NCBI GenBank assembly: GCA_016297945.1
Contig: JAEDFR010000049.1
Coordinates: 1-16,706 of the forward strand
Source: Lachnospiraceae bacterium
Lineage (GTDB): Bacteria; Bacillota; Clostridia; Lachnospirales; Lachnospiraceae
Direction: 5' to 3'
Length of the DNA stretch: 16,706 nt
Shown: positions 14,052 to 16,706 of the stretch, piece by piece
How the letters are laid out: every line of letters begins with the position of its first letter
Position numbering within the stretch: the stretch's first letter is position 1
Program-made: the position numbers and the translations under genes
Notes under the pieces: model-generated
Databases searched by the model: none
What the model was told of the DNA's origin: nothing
Seen by the model: the letters and a program-made list of their open reading frames with translations, nothing else

Positions 14052-15216
14052 GTTCGTCCTCTCCAATTCTTAACAACCGATATAATGTGGGGTCAAAGGA
14101 AAACTCCCTTCTGATTGCCTCAACCTCCTGTAAATACTTTTCTCTGGCATTTCTTGGCATCATCGGCCGCTTCACCGCCCGAATCATGATATTTTTAGGA
14201 GTATGTTCAAAATCAATAAATTCTAAAAGCTGTGTCTTATAGCCACAGTATCCTAACAGATTTCCTCTGATAGCATCCGTGGCAAGGGCGCTGAATCGTT
14301 CTTTAATAATCCCGTATCTGGATAAAATGCCCAGATTTTCCGGTTTCATCTGGCCGTTTAACTCATGCTGGCAGCAGGGAACCGAAAAGATCATGCGCGC
14401 ATTCCAGGTAATGGCATTATATAAGGCAAAATCCGTGGCGGTATCACATGCATGTAAGGTGATAACCATATCGACATCGAATGGAGCCTGAAAACCATCA
14501 ATATTTCCCATTTCAAAATGTAAATGATCATAACCGTATTTTTCTGCCGCACGATTGCATTTTTCAATCACATCTTCTTTCAAATCCAATCCAATCATTT
14601 CTACACCAAGGTGCATGACCTCGGTTAAATAGTAATACACCACAAACGTCAGATAAGATTTCCCACATCCAAAGTCAATCACATGAATATGTTCAAGTTT
14701 TTGTTTGGAAATCTCATCATCCAGTATTTCCAAAAAGCGGTTTAACTGCTTATACTTATCATACATGGCATTTACGACTTTTCCTTCTTTCGTAAATACT
14801 CCCATATCCATAAGTGGCTCTATTTGCATACCTTCCTGCAAAATATAATTCTTTTTCCGATTATGGCTCTCTTTTTTTGACACTGCCACAATCCGGTCGT
14901 TTGCACTTTTATTCACTTTGTAATTGCAGCTTCCCTTTTTGGAAATCAACAGCATATGTTCCTGCGTTTTTGAAAAAGCATTGATCTGCTTGAAGTTACC
15001 TTTTGCTAACTTAAGTGTTTTCGAAACCACCAAATCCGTTTGGATGTTTTCATGAAACACCTGCTTTTCGGTATATCCGGCAATCTGCCATCCATCCTTT
15101 TTTGCTTCCAGCGTAATTTTTCTGACAGCCTCAGATTTCAGCCTCGGATTGCTGATAATCACCTTTTCAATTTCATCTTTAAAAATCAGTTCCAAAAAAT
15201 ATTTTAAATCATCCAT
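14038..15216 (-). CDS. Class I SAM-dependent methyltransferase, Methyltransf_32-like
   Basis: This 392-residue protein has an N-terminal region of about 140 residues of unknown role, rich in Lys, and a Rossmann methyltransferase domain from about 150. VIDFGCGKSYLTF (179-191) is the SAM-binding loop, GLDLKEDVI (209-217) carries the acidic residue of strand 2, ITLHACDTATD (252-262) is the next motif, and SVPCCQHELN (278-287) resembles the catalytic motif of GSTCD-type methyltransferases (PF13679). Substrate is unknown; RNA is a guess from the basic N-terminus. The frame runs open to 15306, but AAAGGATTT is correctly spaced before the ATG at 15216, and the extra 30 codons would cross two hairpins. 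Its stop lies inside the peptidase coding start. Confidence 0.85.
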   Translation of the reverse strand: MDDLKYFLELIFKDEIEKVIISNPRLKSEAVRKITLEAKKDGWQIAGYTEKQVFHENIQTDLVVSKTLKLAKGNFKQINAFSKTQEHMLLISKKGSCNYKVNKSANDRIVAVSKKESHNRKKNYILQEGMQIEPLMDMGVFTKEGKVVNAMYDKYKQLNRFLEILDDEISKQKLEHIHVIDFGCGKSYLTFVVYYYLTEVMHLGVEMIGLDLKEDVIEKCNRAAEKYGYDHLHFEMGNIDGFQAPFDVDMVITLHACDTATDFALYNAITWNARMIFSVPCCQHELNGQMKPENLGILSRYGIIKERFSALATDAIRGNLLGYCGYKTQLLEFIDFEHTPKNIMIRAVKRPMMPRNAREKYLQEVEAIRREFSFDPTLYRLLRIGEDEHADD

Positions 15217-15268
15217 AAGCGTAAATCCTTTTATTCGATCACAAATATATGCTACAAGTGTCGAAAGC

Positions 15269-15298
15269 GTCATTTGCAAATTCATTTGCGTAAATGAC
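15269..15298. repeat. Inverted repeat between lysR and the methyltransferase gene
   Basis: GTCATTTGCAAAT (15269-15281) pairs with ATTTGC (15284-15289) and AAATGAC (15292-15298), leaving a two-base bulge: a 13-bp stem with a 2-nt loop in DNA terms. It has no T-tract. It may protect a transcript end or be a protein-binding palindrome. Confidence 0.5.
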
Positions 15299-15302
15299 AA
15301 AA

Positions 15303-15335
15303 TCATACTTTTTCATGCGAGCATGAAAAGTATGA
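15303..15335 (-). terminator. Hairpin downstream of lysR, possible terminator
   Basis: TCATAC and CATGC segments (15303-15318) pair with GCATG and GTATGA (15321-15335) through an A/T middle with one extra T, giving a long stem of about 15 bp with a GA loop. On the minus strand ATTTTGTC follows, a modest T-run. Repeat copy C abuts its upstream side. Confidence 0.55.
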
Positions 15336-15354
15336 CCTTTTGACCCTGGTATCA
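15335..15354 (-). repeat. Dispersed intergenic repeat, copy C
   Basis: On the minus strand this reads TGATACCAGGGTCAAAAGGT, matching copy B at 18 of 20 positions and copy A at 15 or more. It lies 14 bp after the lysR stop codon and adjoins a strong hairpin, as copy A does. Confidence 0.65.
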
Positions 15355-15367
15355 TATCATTGCATAA

Positions 15368-16279
15368 CTATATCAATGCTTTATCCTTAAACTTTAAGAT
15401 TTCTTCCAGATACTTCTGTCCCAACGGACTGATATTCATTCCCTTACGAATGAGATAACCCACTGTCATAACTTCATCCGAATCCAGTTTCACGGCACAA
15501 TATTCCGAACCGTTTAAATCCTCACAAAGAATCCCTGAACAAAGAGTATATCCCTTTAATCCAACCATCAGATTTAAAAGAGTTGCTCTGTCATTTGCAC
15601 GAATCAACTGCTTGTATTCATAAGTCGATAACACTTCTTCCGCAAAATAAAAGGAATTGTTACTGCCCTGATCAAAAGCAAGGCAGGGATAGTCATTGAG
15701 TTGCTCTAGGCTAACCAGTTTTTCTTTCGCAAGCGGATGTTTTTTCCACATATAGGCATAGATACCGCAGTTTAACAACGGATGAAACTCAAGATTGTTC
15801 TCCGAAAAAATCTTGGATAGAACATTTCTGTTAAAATCGTTCAAATACAAAATTCCGATTTCACTCTTAAAATTCTTGACATCCTCAATGACATCATTGG
15901 TTCTTGTTTCGTATATTGCAAATTCATATTCATCCATGCCAAACTGCTTTACCATCTCTGAAAAAGCATTGACCGCAAAAGCATAATGCTGGGTGGATAC
16001 ACTGAACTTCTTTTTCAATTCTTTTTTGCTGACGTATTTCGCTTCCATCAGTTCATACTGCTGCACAGTCTGTTTCGCATAACCGATAAACTCTTTTCCT
16101 TCCGGAGTCACAGTAATCCCACGGTTCGTTCTTCGAAATAGCTCAATCCCGATCTCATTCTCCAGTTCTTTAATGGTTACCGATAAACTTGGCTGTGAAA
16201 TAAACAGCTTTCCGGCCGCTTCGTTCATGGAATTGGATTCTGCTACCGTAATCACATATTTTAATTGTGTAATCGTCAT
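15368..16279 (-). CDS. LysR family transcriptional regulator
   Basis: This DNA-binding regulator has the standard family length (303). The N-terminal winged helix-turn-helix is typical (MTITQLKYVITVAESNSMNEAAGKL... ISQPSLSVTIKELENEIG...LFRR, then TPEGKEF, residues 1-65). The co-inducer domain (about 90-300) is less conserved. Cysteines occur in the effector domain (for example ACIL-like LNCGIYAYM and CSGILCEDL) but no ligand can be assigned. A perfect palindrome with the T-N11-A core lies 87 bp upstream of its start, consistent with autoregulation, and the same palindrome stands before metY and cysK. I infer it controls sulfur assimilation, a role like that of CysB or CysL, though not necessarily orthologous. 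The Shine-Dalgarno AAGGAG is at a rather long spacing of 11. Confidence 0.92.
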   Translation of the reverse strand: MTITQLKYVITVAESNSMNEAAGKLFISQPSLSVTIKELENEIGIELFRRTNRGITVTPEGKEFIGYAKQTVQQYELMEAKYVSKKELKKKFSVSTQHYAFAVNAFSEMVKQFGMDEYEFAIYETRTNDVIEDVKNFKSEIGILYLNDFNRNVLSKIFSENNLEFHPLLNCGIYAYMWKKHPLAKEKLVSLEQLNDYPCLAFDQGSNNSFYFAEEVLSTYEYKQLIRANDRATLLNLMVGLKGYTLCSGILCEDLNGSEYCAVKLDSDEVMTVGYLIRKGMNISPLGQKYLEEILKFKDKALI

Positions 16280-16358
16280 ACCGTTCTTATCTCCTTATCT
16301 GATGATCTCGCCATTTTCATTTATGTTCTTTAGTAAGTATATATTATGATACCAAACA

Positions 16359-16393
16359 GGCATTTGTTATAGTTATGTTCTATAACAAATGCC
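16359..16393. promoter_or_regulatory. Extended palindromic operator upstream of lysR (box 3)
   Basis: The core GTTATAG-N7-CTATAAC is at 16366-16386. Here the symmetry extends outwards to perfect 14-bp arms (GGCATTTGTTATAG and CTATAACAAATGCC). The site is 87 bp before lysR and 41 bp after the TSCPD gene stop. In RNA the same sequence is a 14-bp hairpin with a 7-nt loop, so it may also end the TSCPD transcript, although the following T-run (CCTGTTTGG) is weak. Confidence 0.8.
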
Positions 16394-16433
16394 CAAAATC
16401 TCAAGAATTATGATACTCTGCCAATTTGAGTAA

Positions 16434-16691
16434 TTAAGATTCAGATGCCTTTAAAGCCTGTTCTAAAGCAATAGAAAGCTGATCAGGGCAAGATGTCGGA
16501 CGAAATCCGCATTTTATTCCACGCAGTCTTTTAATAGCCTCGTCTACCTTCATACCGGCAACCAAAGCACCTACTCCCTGTGTATTCCCGTTACATCCAC
16601 CTACAAACTGCACGGATTTAACAGTATCCTGCTCTAATTCTACCGTAATATTCTGTGAACAAACTCCAACCGGTTTATATTGATAAATCAT
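16434..16691 (-). CDS. TSCPD domain protein, TIGR03905 family
   Basis: This small protein (85 residues from the ATG at 16691) is almost all TSCPD domain. GVCSQ, GGCNGNTQGV and CGFRPTSCPDQL place four conserved cysteines at 11, 33, 61 and 68, a likely metal or cluster site. The domain also occurs at the C-terminus of vitamin B12-dependent ribonucleotide reductases, where it is cysteine-rich; the function of stand-alone proteins is unknown. Length is normal for the family. A GTG at 16694 is in frame, but GGAGG at 16700-16704 is best spaced for the ATG. It lies upstream of lysR on the same strand with operator box 3 between them. The gene is complete; its promoter lies outside the window. Confidence 0.9.
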   Translation of the reverse strand: MIYQYKPVGVCSQNITVELEQDTVKSVQFVGGCNGNTQGVGALVAGMKVDEAIKRLRGIKCGFRPTSCPDQLSIALEQALKASES

Positions 16692-16706
16692 CACATTTTC
16701 CTCCTT

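Noticed and set aside
15217..15306. Longer methyltransferase start at 15306, adding 30 residues
   Set aside because: The extra codons cross one hairpin and start inside another, no ribosome site precedes that ATG, and AAAGGATTT is well spaced for the ATG at 15216.
16345..16354. TGATACCA near lysR as a fourth copy of the intergenic repeat
   Set aside because: Only eight bases match and the GGGTCAAAAGG core is missing.

Overview
The window looks like chromosomal DNA of a low-GC anaerobic Firmicute, most likely a Lachnospiraceae-type Clostridium. The reasons are AT-rich intergenic DNA, strong AGGAGG-type ribosome binding sites, a two-gene minimal SufC/SufB pair, a TIGR03905-type TSCPD protein, and Clostridia-like protein sequences throughout. 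The family assignment is an inference from protein character. There is no rRNA, tRNA, phage, IS element or CRISPR array in the window.

Layout, left to right. (1) Left edge: a terminator hairpin of a gene outside the window, then a DUF421/YetF membrane protein and a TtcA-type tRNA 2-thiocytidine enzyme, both minus strand. (2) A sulfur block on the minus strand: a divergent cysteine-synthase paralogue, O-acetylhomoserine sulfhydrylase (metY) and a ZIP metal transporter. (3) On the plus strand, sufC plus a sufB/D-like scaffold, overlapping by 4 bp. (4) Minus strand: a 967-residue hybrid histidine kinase with receiver and Hpt domains and a tandem-repeat linker, followed 2 nt later by a ketopantoate-reductase-like oxidoreductase. 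(5) Minus strand: a canonical cysK with an elaborate 499-bp control region. (6) Minus strand: a two-gene unit of a Methyltransf_32-type methyltransferase and an M20 peptidase, then a LysR regulator and a small four-cysteine TSCPD protein at the right edge.

The main discovery concerns control of sulfur assimilation. The same 21-bp palindrome, GTTATAG-N7-CTATAAC, stands upstream of metY, cysK and lysR. It contains the T-N11-A core expected for LysR-type regulators, and at metY it is centred near -66 from a recognisable promoter. I infer a local regulon run by the window's own LysR protein. In addition, the leader of the canonical cysK carries an unannotated 22-codon reading frame with its own strong Shine-Dalgarno sequence. 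It holds five Cys codons in nine (RCCHRCCSTC), the signature of a cysteine-sensing leader peptide. cysK would then be under two layers of control: a LysR activator at initiation and a cysteine-dependent leader peptide after initiation.

The genes fit together as a sulfur economy. CysK and MetY fix sulfide into cysteine and homocysteine. SufC/SufB and TtcA move sulfur into Fe-S clusters and tRNA. The ZIP transporter may supply divalent metal. The role of the histidine kinase/oxidoreductase pair, the methyltransferase/peptidase pair and the TSCPD protein in this scheme is not shown by the sequence.
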